Shown here: positions 33,521-39,987 of the stretch, in pieces | Numbering within the stretch: position 1 is the stretch's first letter | Layout of the letters: every line of letters starts with the position of its first letter | From: Flavobacteriaceae bacterium | GTDB taxonomy: Bacteria > Bacteroidota > Bacteroidia > Flavobacteriales > Flavobacteriaceae | Direction: 5' to 3' | Length of the DNA stretch: 39,987 nt | NCBI GenBank assembly: GCA_002702875.1 | Contig: PACV01000072.1 | Span: 51,094-91,080, forward strand | The notes under the pieces: model-generated | Databases searched by the model: none | Told to the model about the DNA's origin: nothing | Seen by the model: only the letters and a program-made list of their open reading frames with translations | Position numbers and translations under genes: made by a program

Positions 33521-36500
33521 TTTTTTTAAAGTACTTATTATATTAATTTTTTTTTCTAGTTGTAAAGAAAAAAGTGATGTAAATTTCAGTAACCTCTACA
33601 ATAAAGTTGACTCAGTATATTCAGGTGTTAATTTTTCCAACGATCTAGTTGACAACAGTGAAATGAATATTGTGGAGTATTTATATTTTTACAATGGTGG
33701 AGGTGTTGCTTTGGGTGATATAAATAACGATGGTTTAGATGATATTTATTTGACTGCAAATCAAAAACCTGATCAATTATATCTTAATCTAGGTGATTTA
33801 AAATTTAAAAATATTTCTAACAATTTAGGAATTGAAAATCAATCTTCTTGGTCAACTGGTGTATCTATGGCTGACGTTAATGGAGACGGATGGTTGGATA
33901 TTTATGTATCAAAAGTAGGTAAATTTAAAACACTAGATTCGCATAATTTATTGTACATAAATCAAAGAGATGGAACATTTAGAGAATTATCAAAAAAGTT
34001 TGGATTAGACTTCTCAGGTTTTTCAACTCAAGCTGCATTTTTTGATTATGATAGAGATGGTGATTTAGACATGTATTTATTAAATCACAATATTCACACC
34101 CCAAGAAATTACACTGATTCATCTAAAAGATTTGAGAATGACTCGTTAGCTGGGGATAAATTTTTTGAAAATAGATTAAATGAAAAAGAAGGAAGATTCG
34201 TTGATGTAACTGCTGATGTTGGTATTTTTAGTAGTTTTCTTGGATATGGATTGGCAATTACTACTGCTGATATAAATAATGATGGTTGGACTGATATCTA
34301 TGTAGGGAATGATTTTCATGAAAACGATTATGTTTATATCAATCAAAAAAATAAAACATTCAAGGAATCAGGTCAAGAATATTTATCAAACAATTCACGT
34401 TTTACCATGGGAGTAGATATTGCAGATATGAATAATGACATGTTGTATGACATATTTACTCTAGATATGATGCCATTCTATAACGACGTTTTTTTGAAAT
34501 CAGGAGGAGAGGATTCTGATCAAGTGTATAAAATAAAAAATAGCTTTGGGTATGGTGACCAGTATGCCAGAAATAATTTCCATTTAAATAGAGGAAATTC
34601 AAAGTTTTCAGATATTGCTTTATATACTGAAACATATGCTACTGACTGGAGTTGGTCAGTTTTGTTGGAGGACTTAGATAATGATGGAATGAATGATATA
34701 TTTATAACTAACGGTATATTCAAAAGACCTAATGATCTAGATTATATAAATTATGCTAGTAATATCGATTATAGATCTTTTGAGACTTCAAATAATAATG
34801 ATTTATATAAAAAACTTATAGATAAAATGCCAACACTAATGATTCCAAATATAATTTTTCGTAATCAAGGCAATTTAAATTTTAAAAAAGAATCGAAAAG
34901 TGTAGGTATGGAAAAATCATATTCAAATGGTGCAGCCTATAGTGATTTAGACAATGACGGAGACATTGATTTAGTTATAAATAATATAAATCAAGAGGTT
35001 TTTATTTTAGAAAATTTAACAGATGGAAAAAATAATTCTGTTCAAATTATTTTATCAAATAATGATAATAATTATAGTTCAATTGGGGCTAAGGTTAACT
35101 TATATTTAAAAGATAAAAAATTAACTAAACAATTAAATCCAGTCAAAGGATTTCAATCTTCCTCGTCTTACAAAATTAACTTTGGAATTGAGAGTAATTC
35201 AAAGGTTGATTCACTTAGTGTAATATGGCCTGATGGTTCAACTCAAACTAATTTTAACATTCCAATAAACCAATTAACCACAATCAAGAAAAAAAAATCA
35301 ATAGTAAAAAAAGAATTTAGAAAAGATATTGTTAGTGATCCTGAAAAATTCGACATACATATTGAAAACAGTACTTTTGATTATGACAGAGAGATTTTAA
35401 TTCCAGAGTTACTATCTACTGAAGGACCCGCTTTGGTAAAAGCAGACTTTAATGGTGATAATTTTGACGATTTATATATTGGTGGGGCAACTGATCAAAG
35501 TGGTAAGATATACATAGCAAACTCAAAAGGGGAGTTCAAATTAAAAGATATACCAATATTTAAAAAAGATTTAATGTTCGAGGACGTTGATGCCTCAGAA
35601 ATCGATTTCGATAATGATGGAGATCTAGATTTATATGTCGTCTCTGGAGGTTCTGAATTTCTAGAATCTGATTTAAGACTTTCAGATAGAATATATATTA
35701 ATGATGGTAAGGCAAATTTTTCAAAGTATCCAGTTAGATTACCAGCTTATAACGGGGGAGCAATAGCTGTATCTGATTTTAATAATGACGGTTTTGATGA
35801 TATTTTTTTAGGATCTAGGTCAATTCCAGGGTCATATGGCTTGTCTCCATTCAGTTTTATTTTACTTAATAATAAAAGAGGTGGCTTTGGAATATTGGAG
35901 AAATTTAGAATTGGAATGGTAACAGACGCTAAGTGGATAGATATTAATCAAGATAAATTTTTAGATCTTGTTATTGTTGGAGATTGGATGCCAGTAACAA
36001 TTTTAATTAACCAGGGAAATGAAACTTTTAAAAATGAAACTAACAATTATGGTTTAAAAAATACTAGTGGAATGTGGAATTCTATAACGATCCACGATAT
36101 AGACAATAACGGGAAAGATGATTTAATTATAGGAAATGCTGGAGAAAATTTAAAGTTTAAGGCAAGTAAGGATAGTCCTATCGAGGTATTTATTAAAGAT
36201 TTCGATAATAATGGAAGATTAGACCCTATTATTTTTTATAATTTTTTAGGAAACTTTGTTCCATTTGCTTCAAAGGATAAGTTAGATAAACAGATACCCG
36301 AGCTTAAAAAGAAATTTACTAATTATAAATCTTTTTCAGAAGTAAAATCTTTTTATGATTTATTTGAAATTAGTAGAGACAGCCTTGTTGAATACAAAAA
36401 AATTCAGGAATTAAGGTCAATGATTTTTTTAAATATTAAAGATTCACTCCATCAAATTCCTTTACCAAAAGAGGCACAATTAAGTCCAATTCAGGACATA

Positions 36501-36746
36501 TTAATTACTGGCAATAATCAAAAGACTCTCTATTTTGTTGGAAACTATAATAATTATGTAAATGAATTAGGTAAAAATAATTCAAATGTTGGTGGAAAAT
36601 ATAAAATAAAGGAGAATCTTAAGTTTGATGAGTTTGAGATTTTAAATCTTCCAAATCAATTAAATACAAGAAAAATTATTGAAGTCGGATCTACAGAATT
36701 ACTAATCATTTCAAACAATGACTTTAGTTACTTAATAAAGAAATAA
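33510..36746 (+). CDS. VCBS/FG-GAP repeat lipoprotein with ASPIC/UnbV domain (paralogue 3, divergent)
   Basis: A 1078-residue lipoprotein (FFSSCKEKSD, Cys18), the most divergent of the three. The architecture is the same: FG-GAP/VCBS repeats such as LGDINNDGLDDIYLTAN, ADVNGDGWLDIYVSKVG, FFDYDRDGDLDMYLLNHN and SDLDNDGDIDLVINNINQE; ASPIC/UnbV at about 508-583 (VKGFQSSSSYKINFGI, VIWPDGSTQ); and a second block (KADFNGDNFDDLYIGGA, IDFDNDGDLDLYVVSGG, DIDNNGKDDLIIGNAGEN). Where the other two have YG(L/M)PGSG, this one reads YGLSPFS, and its tail differs (LPNQLNTRKIIEVGS). The divergence points to a different ligand or place in a complex; this is inference. The gene starts inside paralogue 2 and ends 15 bp before the DUF1080 gene. 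Confidence 0.9.
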   Translation: MNFNFFKVLIILIFFSSCKEKSDVNFSNLYNKVDSVYSGVNFSNDLVDNSEMNIVEYLYFYNGGGVALGDINNDGLDDIYLTANQKPDQLYLNLGDLKFKNISNNLGIENQSSWSTGVSMADVNGDGWLDIYVSKVGKFKTLDSHNLLYINQRDGTFRELSKKFGLDFSGFSTQAAFFDYDRDGDLDMYLLNHNIHTPRNYTDSSKRFENDSLAGDKFFENRLNEKEGRFVDVTADVGIFSSFLGYGLAITTADINNDGWTDIYVGNDFHENDYVYINQKNKTFKESGQEYLSNNSRFTMGVDIADMNNDMLYDIFTLDMMPFYNDVFLKSGGEDSDQVYKIKNSFGYGDQYARNNFHLNRGNSKFSDIALYTETYATDWSWSVLLEDLDNDGMNDIFITNGIFKRPNDLDYINYASNIDYRSFETSNNNDLYKKLIDKMPTLMIPNIIFRNQGNLNFKKESKSVGMEKSYSNGAAYSDLDNDGDIDLVINNINQEVFILENLTDGKNNSVQIILSNNDNNYSSIGAKVNLYLKDKKLTKQLNPVKGFQSSSSYKINFGIESNSKVDSLSVIWPDGSTQTNFNIPINQLTTIKKKKSIVKKEFRKDIVSDPEKFDIHIENSTFDYDREILIPELLSTEGPALVKADFNGDNFDDLYIGGATDQSGKIYIANSKGEFKLKDIPIFKKDLMFEDVDASEIDFDNDGDLDLYVVSGGSEFLESDLRLSDRIYINDGKANFSKYPVRLPAYNGGAIAVSDFNNDGFDDIFLGSRSIPGSYGLSPFSFILLNNKRGGFGILEKFRIGMVTDAKWIDINQDKFLDLVIVGDWMPVTILINQGNETFKNETNNYGLKNTSGMWNSITIHDIDNNGKDDLIIGNAGENLKFKASKDSPIEVFIKDFDNNGRLDPIIFYNFLGNFVPFASKDKLDKQIPELKKKFTNYKSFSEVKSFYDLFEISRDSLVEYKKIQELRSMIFLNIKDSLHQIPLPKEAQLSPIQDILITGNNQKTLYFVGNYNNYVNELGKNNSNVGGKYKIKENLKFDEFEILNLPNQLNTRKIIEVGSTELLIISNNDFSYLIKK

Positions 36747-36761
36747 ATTACTATATTTAGT

Positions 36762-37529
36762 ATGCAAAAAAACACAATAATGAAATACATTTTTTATTTT
36801 TTAGGGACTGTATTACTATTAGGTCAGGAGAAACCAAAACCTGAAGCGACAGAGTATTGGGAACCGGAGCCAGTAGTTGTTACTCCCGCTCAAGATAATT
36901 TACCACCAAGCGATGCTATTGTCCTTTTTGACGGAAGTGATTTGTCAAAATGGAGAAATGCCAGGGGAGGTGGAGAAGCCTCTTGGATTATTAATGACAA
37001 CGGATCTATGACAGTAACAAGAAACGGGGGTATTGAGACAATTGATGAGCATGGATCAATTCAGTTGCATATTGAATGGAGGACTCCAACTAAAATGGAG
37101 GGAAAAGGTCAAGGAAGAGGTAACAGTGGAATTATCTTTCAAAGAAGATATGAGGTCCAAATTTTAGATAGCTATAATAATAGAACATACTCAAATGGCC
37201 AGGCTGCATCAATATATAAGCAATATGCTCCACTAGTAAATGCTTCCAAACCTCCTGGAGAATGGCAGACGTATGATATTATTTTTACTGAACCAGAATT
37301 TGATAAAATTGGTATCATGACTAAAAGAGGAAGATTTACAGTATTTCATAATGGCATATTAGTTCAAAATAATGTTGAGATTCTTGGAACTACTGAGTAT
37401 ATAGGTATGCCAAAGATTGGCAAAAATGAAATTTCTGGATACATGGGTAAAAACACTAAAAAAAACCTATACATACAAGATCATGGTAATCCAGTTGAAT
37501 TTAGAAATATTTGGATGAGAAAATTATAA
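36762..37529 (+). CDS. DUF1080 (3-keto-disaccharide hydrolase family) exported protein
   Basis: A 255-residue protein with a signal peptide (MKYIFYFLGTVLLLGQ; the ATG at 36780 is an alternative start) and one PF06439-type concanavalin-like domain. The diagnostic stretches are IVLFDGSDLSKWRN near residue 48, the sheet segment IQLHIEWRTP, GNSGIIFQRRYEVQILDSY, and GEWQTYDIIFTEP, followed by FTVFHNGILVQNN and EFRNIWMRKL at the end. Pfam names this family 3-keto-disaccharide hydrolase after characterised members; whether this protein does that is inferred. It probably acts in the periplasm. It is 15 bp after the VCBS genes and 4 bp before the Gfo/Idh gene, so a shared pathway in which the dehydrogenase makes the 3-keto substrate is plausible. 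Confidence 0.9.
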   Translation: MQKNTIMKYIFYFLGTVLLLGQEKPKPEATEYWEPEPVVVTPAQDNLPPSDAIVLFDGSDLSKWRNARGGGEASWIINDNGSMTVTRNGGIETIDEHGSIQLHIEWRTPTKMEGKGQGRGNSGIIFQRRYEVQILDSYNNRTYSNGQAASIYKQYAPLVNASKPPGEWQTYDIIFTEPEFDKIGIMTKRGRFTVFHNGILVQNNVEILGTTEYIGMPKIGKNEISGYMGKNTKKNLYIQDHGNPVEFRNIWMRKL

Positions 37530-37533
37530 ATTA

Positions 37534-38892
37534 ATGAATATGAAGTCGAGAAGAAAATTTTTAAGAAATACAGGGCTTATTACTGGAGGTATTATAACAT
37601 CCTCTTTTGCTAATTCGTCAATTAAACCTTATAGTAAAATTGTTGGTGCTAATGATAGAATTAAATTTGGTGTAATTGGATGCAAAGGTATGGGTTGGTC
37701 TGATATGAGGTCAATTTTAAGTCATGATGGAACTGATTGCATTGCTATATGTGATGTTGATGATAGAGTTTTAGAGCAGAGATCAAGTGATTTAAAAAAA
37801 TTAACTGGTAAAAAACCAAAAGTTTATAAGGATTATAGAAAGTTATTAGAAAATAAAGATGTTGATGCTGTTGTTATAGGTACACCTGATCATTGGCACT
37901 GCTTAATGTTGGTTCATGCACTTGAGGCTGGCAAACATATTTATTGTGAAAAGCCTATTTCAAACTCTGTAAAAGAGTCAATGATAATGTTAGACAAAGC
38001 TAAAGAACACAGTAAATATCTTATTCAAGTTGGGCAGTGGCAAAGGAGTTCACCTCATTATAGAGATGCTTTAGATTATCTTTGGTCTGGAAAGTTAGGT
38101 CAGATTCGAATGGTTAGAGTTTGGGCTTATCAAGGTTGGTACGGAATGTTGGATCCTCTCCCTGATTCTCCTGTCCCAAAAGGTGTAGATTATAAAAGTT
38201 GGTTAGGTCCAGCTCCATCAAGGCCGTTTAACACAAACAGATTTCATTTTAATTTCAGATGGTATTGGGATTATGCTGGTGGATTAATGACTGATTGGGG
38301 AGTTCATGAAATTGATATTGCATTATTTGGTATGAAAGTTAGAGAGCCTTTGTCTGTTGTTGCAAGTGGAGGAAGATTTGGATACCCAGATCAAGATACT
38401 GAAACACCAGATACATTACAAACTTTATTTCAGTATGAAAATTGGACAATGCTTTGGGAAAATGCAGTTGGGATTGATAGTGGAAATTATGGACAAGATG
38501 AGGGGATTGCATTTATCGGTAATGATGGAACTTTAGTTATTGATAGAGGTGGATGGCAAGTACGTCCTGAGTTGGATTATCAAAATAATCTGCCAAGGCA
38601 TAAAAAACCAAAGAAAATTCAACCTATTGCTTACACTAAGGCAAGAGGAAGCGGTCTTGGTTATCACACAAAAAACTTTATTGATGCTATTAGAAACAAT
38701 ACTCCTGAATCTCTTAATTGCGGAATTGATAGTGGAAGTATTGCTTGTATAAATGCTCATATGGGAAATATTTCTTACAAAGTAGGTAGAAAAATTTTCT
38801 GGGATAAAGAAAAACAAAATTTTGGAGATGATACTGAGGCTAACGATCTTATTACTCCAAAATATAATAATGGATTTAAGTTACCAACTTAA
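37534..38892 (+). CDS. Tat-exported Gfo/Idh/MocA-family oxidoreductase
   Basis: A 452-residue NAD(P)-dependent sugar oxidoreductase. The N-terminus SRRKFLRNTGLITGGIITSS is a twin-arginine signal, so it is exported folded with its cofactor. The Rossmann region is FGVIGCKGMGWSDM. The family motif EKP is at 139-141 (IYCEKPIS; Lys140 is the expected catalytic lysine), and the second motif GGLMTDWGVHEIDIA at 249-263 carries Asp254 and His258, matching the usual Asp-x-x-x-His site. TPDHWH near 117 is typical of the subfamily. Tat-exported members found next to DUF1080 genes are thought to oxidise C3 of sugars or glycosides; this one's substrate is unknown. It ends 21 bp before a strong terminator, as the last gene of the operon. 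Confidence 0.94.
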   Translation: MNMKSRRKFLRNTGLITGGIITSSFANSSIKPYSKIVGANDRIKFGVIGCKGMGWSDMRSILSHDGTDCIAICDVDDRVLEQRSSDLKKLTGKKPKVYKDYRKLLENKDVDAVVIGTPDHWHCLMLVHALEAGKHIYCEKPISNSVKESMIMLDKAKEHSKYLIQVGQWQRSSPHYRDALDYLWSGKLGQIRMVRVWAYQGWYGMLDPLPDSPVPKGVDYKSWLGPAPSRPFNTNRFHFNFRWYWDYAGGLMTDWGVHEIDIALFGMKVREPLSVVASGGRFGYPDQDTETPDTLQTLFQYENWTMLWENAVGIDSGNYGQDEGIAFIGNDGTLVIDRGGWQVRPELDYQNNLPRHKKPKKIQPIAYTKARGSGLGYHTKNFIDAIRNNTPESLNCGIDSGSIACINAHMGNISYKVGRKIFWDKEKQNFGDDTEANDLITPKYNNGFKLPT

Positions 38893-38912
38893 ATTTTAAC
38901 AATCTAAGTTTA

Positions 38913-38953
38913 AAAAAATCATCCAAATTTTTATATATTCGGGTGATTTTTTG
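38913..38953 (+). terminator. Rho-independent terminator after the Gfo/Idh gene
   Basis: Bases 38913-38924 (AAAAAATCATCC) pair with 38941-38952 (GGGTGATTTTTT wise, one T-G wobble) around a 16-base AT-rich loop. The right arm ends in a T-run, and the left arm begins with an A-run, so the hairpin could act in both directions. It follows the stop at 38892 and precedes the next gene by 12 bp, marking the end of the 21.7-38.9 kb operon region. Confidence 0.75.
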
Positions 38954-38964
38954 TTTAAAATAAT

Positions 38965-39717
38965 ATGAAAAATTTTACTACTGTTTTTAATTTTAGGGTT
39001 CTCATAGTTTTTGTTCTAACTTCAATTACTTATTACCTCTGTCTAACATATAATTTTTATCTAAAAAATGACTATAATATTATCAGTATTGCTATAGTAT
39101 TTCCGCTAGTTTTTTGTATTACAAGTGCTTTTCAAAAAAGACAGTCTGCTTTAAGATATTTTTCTGAAGTCAGATCGAATTTAGTCGGTATAATGGAATA
39201 TTTTTACTCTTTAAAAAAAATGAAAGACAGTGAAAGATTAGATTTAAAAGCTTTATTAATTGATATTTCAAATATGAATGTAAAATATTTAAGTAAAAAA
39301 GATAAGGGAATTGGTATCAATGATATAAGAATTAAGTTAGCAGCTCTTCACGACATAATTTTAAAGAGTAATTTTGATGAAAATTTATATAGGGGAATCA
39401 TGCAAACTAAACAAGAATTAAGTAGATGTATTGAAAATCTATCCTCATTAAAAAATCATAATACACCTAAATCTTTAAGAGCTTATTGTCTATTATTTAT
39501 TTACATATTTCCTTTCATATATGTTCCAGGTATACTTGGTGACACCAATGTTTCAGATATGCAACATAATGTGCTTATTTATGTCTTGTGTATTTTAATA
39601 AGTTTTGTACTAGTTGCACTATATAATATTCAAGATTTTATTGAAAATCCTTTTGATAATGAGGGATTAGACGATATTAAAATGGATGATTATTTTATGG
39701 ATAAAAAAGAATTATAA
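38965..39717 (+). CDS. Bestrophin-like membrane protein, function uncertain
   Basis: A 250-residue inner-membrane protein with four predicted transmembrane segments: two near residues 10-30 and 37-55, and two near 165-185 and 205-225. A soluble, helical middle part (about 60-160) lies between them. The closing sequence NIQDFIENPFDNEGLDDIKM contains ENPF and a following acidic stretch, which resembles the C-terminal motif of bestrophin-family anion channels and their relatives. The size and hairpin layout fit a bestrophin-like channel subunit, but similarity is short and the call is tentative. It begins 12 bp after the terminator and is followed, 16 bp downstream, by a gene for a secreted protein. 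Confidence 0.5.
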   Translation: MKNFTTVFNFRVLIVFVLTSITYYLCLTYNFYLKNDYNIISIAIVFPLVFCITSAFQKRQSALRYFSEVRSNLVGIMEYFYSLKKMKDSERLDLKALLIDISNMNVKYLSKKDKGIGINDIRIKLAALHDIILKSNFDENLYRGIMQTKQELSRCIENLSSLKNHNTPKSLRAYCLLFIYIFPFIYVPGILGDTNVSDMQHNVLIYVLCILISFVLVALYNIQDFIENPFDNEGLDDIKMDDYFMDKKEL

Positions 39718-39733
39718 CATATATAAATAGGGA

Positions 39734-39987
39734 ATGAACCATAGCTTAAAAAGCCTTTTTTTCCTCTTTTTTATTACATTGACTTCTTTATATAGTCAAA
39801 ACAATTCAATTAAATTATTTTTAAAATGCTCTTGTGATAGTAATTACATAAGAGATCAAATTAACTATATTGATTACGTTAGAGACCAAGAGGATGCTAA
39901 TATTATATTAGAGGTTTATGGTGATCCAAATGGAAATAGGGGTAAATACTCAATTTATTTTATTGGTAAAAAGAAATTTATTGGTAT
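39734..39987 (+). CDS. Secreted conserved protein of unknown function (5' part, cut by window edge)
   Basis: From ATG 39734 the frame stays open to the window end (84 complete codons). It starts with a signal peptide (SLKSLFFLFFITLTSLYSQ), then a region with KLFLKCSCDSNYIRDQINYI, DYVRDQEDANIILEV and a GKYSIYFIGKKKF strand. I recognise the pattern C..CD..YIR..I..(V/I).YVRD...A(N/D) from uncharacterised secreted Bacteroidota proteins. The remainder of the protein lies outside the window, so size and function cannot be given. It probably shares a transcript with the bestrophin-like gene, 16 bp upstream. Confidence 0.7.
   Translation, partial: MNHSLKSLFFLFFITLTSLYSQNNSIKLFLKCSCDSNYIRDQINYIDYVRDQEDANIILEVYGDPNGNRGKYSIYFIGKKKFIG

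Noticed and set aside
26461-36746. VCBS proteins as T9SS cargo
   Set aside because: Their ends (for example KLEFNEIN, ELIKYEF, SYLIKK) lack a type A or B sorting domain, while lipobox cysteines are present.
1-39987. CRISPR array, insertion sequence, integrase, rRNA gene
   Set aside because: No regularly spaced repeats, transposase or integrase motifs, or rRNA-like sequence were seen in reading the window; the only RNA gene found is tRNA-Leu.

Overview
The window looks like a chromosome segment of a low-GC, probably marine or free-living member of the Bacteroidota, class Flavobacteriia. The evidence is the very AT-rich DNA, a SusC/SusD pair, a protein with a type IX secretion (T9SS) C-terminal domain, TAnnTTTG-type promoter elements, many Bacteroidota lipoprotein signals, and a housekeeping gene order typical of flavobacteria (nadK, DUF6089, uppS, bamA, ompH, ompH). 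Genes are closely packed, often with 1-14 bp overlaps. No stretch longer than about 180 bp lacks a gene.

Region 1 (1-5.7 kb, minus strand) is an envelope-biogenesis operon. NAD kinase is followed by a DUF6089 outer-membrane protein, the undecaprenyl diphosphate synthase UppS, the outer-membrane assembly protein BamA, and two Skp/OmpH-like periplasmic chaperones, the second cut by the window edge. Region 2 (5.7-9.1 kb, plus) diverges from it: pdxJ (vitamin B6), an alpha/beta hydrolase, a GNAT acetyltransferase and a monofunctional aspartate kinase. Region 3 (9.1-14.4 kb, minus) holds a D-2-hydroxyacid dehydrogenase, the MgtE magnesium channel, RsmA, seryl-tRNA synthetase and RibF. Region 4 (14.5-19.1 kb, plus) is a secreted HExxHxxGxxH metalloprotease with P-domain, thrombospondin-3 and T9SS domains, coupled to a small FN3-like lipoprotein. 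Region 5 (19.1-21.5 kb) is pth, rplY and prs on the minus strand, then a plus-strand tRNA-Leu(CAA).

Region 6 (21.6-38.9 kb, plus) is the accessory part and the most interesting. A SusC/SusD pair ends in a strong hairpin terminator. Seventeen bases later starts a tight run of six genes: three paralogous ~1080-residue VCBS/FG-GAP lipoproteins with an ASPIC/UnbV domain, a 188-residue lipoprotein of unknown function between the first two, a periplasmic DUF1080 (3-keto-disaccharide hydrolase family) protein, and a Tat-exported Gfo/Idh/MocA oxidoreductase. A second hairpin terminator closes the run. No classical glycoside hydrolase, polysaccharide lyase, sulfatase or local regulator is present. My working hypothesis is a nutrient-uptake locus that captures a substrate with surface beta-propellers, imports it through SusCD, and cleaves it by oxidation (Gfo/Idh) followed by elimination (DUF1080) instead of hydrolysis. 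This is inference. Region 7 (39.0 kb to end) has a bestrophin-like membrane protein and the start of a secreted conserved protein.
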